From contig NZ_AP018165.1 in the NCBI RefSeq assembly GCF_002356335.1, positions 496,001-560,000 of the forward strand: 64,000 nucleotides of DNA. The letters are read 5' to 3'. Numbering within the stretch: the stretch's first letter is position 1; the number at the start of each line of letters is the position of its first letter. The position numbers were made by a program, and so were the translations under genes. The notes below the pieces were generated by a model. The model saw only the letters and a list, made by a program, of their open reading frames with translations. It made no database searches and was not told where the DNA came from. This stretch comes from [Mycobacterium] stephanolepidis (GTDB lineage Bacteria; Actinomycetota; Actinomycetes; Mycobacteriales; Mycobacteriaceae). Shown here piece by piece: positions 63,081-64,000 of this stretch.

Positions 63081-64000
63081 GTGGTACATCCCAACCTTCC
63101 CGTGAATATTGATTTCACGGATCCCGACCTTTTTGTGCACGGGATCCCGGAGGGTGAGCTCGCCGAACTGCGGCATACCCAACCGATTTGGTGGAACCGC
63201 ACCGAGCGTGGGGTCGCCGGATTCGATGATGACGGTTTCTGGGTGGTGTCCAAACATAAAGACGTCAAAGAGATCTCGCTTCGATGTGATGTGTTCTCCA
63301 GCGAGCAGAACACCGCGATACCTCGCTACTCGCCGACGACTCCACGCGAGCGGATCGATGCGACGCGTTTGATCATGCTCAATATGGACCCGCCGCGGCA
63401 CAGTAGGTTGCGGCACATCATCAGCCGAGGATTCACGCCGCGGGCGGTGAACCGACTCCGTGACGATCTCAACGCCCGGGCGCAAGGCATTGCGAGGGCG
63501 GCGGCACAGACACAGCACGGAGACTTTGTTGAGCAGGTGGCCTGCGAGCTTCCGTTGCAAGCCATCGCCGGGTTGATGGGTACGCCATTGGATGAGCGCG
63601 AGCGGCTCTTCGATTGGTCGAACAGGCTGGTCGGTTCGGACGACGGTGAGGATGACAGCGCGATCGCCAGCACCGAGTTGCTGATGTACGCCATGGGAGT
63701 TGCGGCCCGCAAGGCCGCGGAGCCCGGTCCCGATATCTGCACTGATCTGGTGAATGCCGATATCGACGGCCAGAAACTATCCGATGACGAGTTCGGGTTT
63801 TTCGTCATGCTTTTGGCGGTGGCGGGTAATGAAACGACCCGCAACTCCATCACGCACGGCATGCACGCCTTCACTCAGTTCCCGGAGCAGTGGGAGTTGT
63901 ACAAGAGGGAACGCCCCGAGTCCGCCGCCGACGAGATTGTCCGTTGGGCAACGCCCGTTACGTCCTTTCAGCGGACTGCGCTGGAGGACACCGAGCTTGG
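63081..64000 (+). CDS. cyp125: CYP125, steroid C26/C27-monooxygenase (partial)
   Basis: The first 306 codons are present; the gene leaves the window at the right edge. It starts VVHPNLPVNIDFTDPDLFVHGIP (GTG 63081, RBS CCAGGAGGTACA) and closely follows M. tuberculosis CYP125 (Rv3545c): PIWWNRTERGVAGF, VKEISLRCDVFSSEQN, LNMDPPRHSRLRHIISRGFTPRAV (in pieces), the I-helix AVAGNETTRNS and EIVRWATPVTSFQRTA. The haem-Cys loop lies beyond the edge. It oxidises the terminal carbon of the cholesterol side chain, the first degradative step. Confidence 0.94.
   Translation, partial: MVHPNLPVNIDFTDPDLFVHGIPEGELAELRHTQPIWWNRTERGVAGFDDDGFWVVSKHKDVKEISLRCDVFSSEQNTAIPRYSPTTPRERIDATRLIMLNMDPPRHSRLRHIISRGFTPRAVNRLRDDLNARAQGIARAAAQTQHGDFVEQVACELPLQAIAGLMGTPLDERERLFDWSNRLVGSDDGEDDSAIASTELLMYAMGVAARKAAEPGPDICTDLVNADIDGQKLSDDEFGFFVMLLAVAGNETTRNSITHGMHAFTQFPEQWELYKRERPESAADEIVRWATPVTSFQRTALEDTEL

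Overview
The window looks like chromosomal DNA of a rapidly growing mycobacterium of the Mycobacteroides abscessus/chelonae group. The evidence is high GC, frequent GTG starts and lipobox lipoproteins. Gene order closely follows the M. tuberculosis block lpqF-mhuD-mutY-canB-disA-radA-lpqE-carD-ispD-ispF-cysS and then kstR-fadE34-kshB-hsa-fadE33/32/31-fadD3-fadE30-kstR2-fadA6-ipdCBA-echA20-ddn-cyp125. A chromosomal arr gene is also present, as in M. abscessus. No rRNA, tRNA, CRISPR array, prophage or insertion sequence was seen. Gene names come from recognised protein sequence and order; no database search was run.

Layout. 0-3.4 kb: a B12-type ABC importer (minus strand) and cbtB-cbtA (plus strand), each behind its own cobalamin riboswitch. 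3.4-8.7 kb: lpqF-mhuD, a hydrolase, a GlxA/AraC regulator, mutY and canB. 8.9-14.4 kb: an LCP cell-wall ligase, a membrane protein, disA, a thioesterase and radA. 14.7-18.8 kb: an oxidoreductase/desA3-type desaturase pair, two secreted paralogues and lpqE, ending in a strong terminator. 19.2-23.2 kb: the carD-ispD-ispF-cysS-rlmB operon. 23.3-30.3 kb: a GDPD lipoprotein, a znuABC-type zinc importer behind a perfect Zur-like palindrome with pxpA and a dehydrogenase downstream, and two more short-chain dehydrogenases. 30.3-32.8 kb: a trehalose-6-phosphate phosphatase fused to a GH15 glycosidase.

32.9-64 kb is mostly sterol catabolism. KstR, FadE34, KshB and HsaA/C/B (side chain and rings A/B) have KstR-type palindromes nearby. 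FadE33/32/31-FadD3, FadE30, IpdF, KstR2, FadA6, IpdC/B/A, EchA20 and two dehydrogenases (rings C/D) have KstR2-type palindromes. CYP125 starts the pathway at the right edge behind a perfect KstR box. An accessory block at 41.0-46.5 kb separates hsaB from fadE33. It holds an FmdB-like zinc ribbon with formamidase, an exported agmatine-deiminase-like lipoprotein, unknown genes, arr and a DoxX-like protein.

The most unusual signals are three. First, a short dispersed repeat (core about 30 bp) occurs in six places; in three sterol-locus proteins it sits in frame and encodes a peptide like DGLRASGSS. Second, a DUF559-like endonuclease gene is bracketed by 52-bp direct repeats that fold into hairpins and encode its own C-terminus. 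Third, hsaD and fadA5 are missing from their expected positions in an otherwise conserved cluster.
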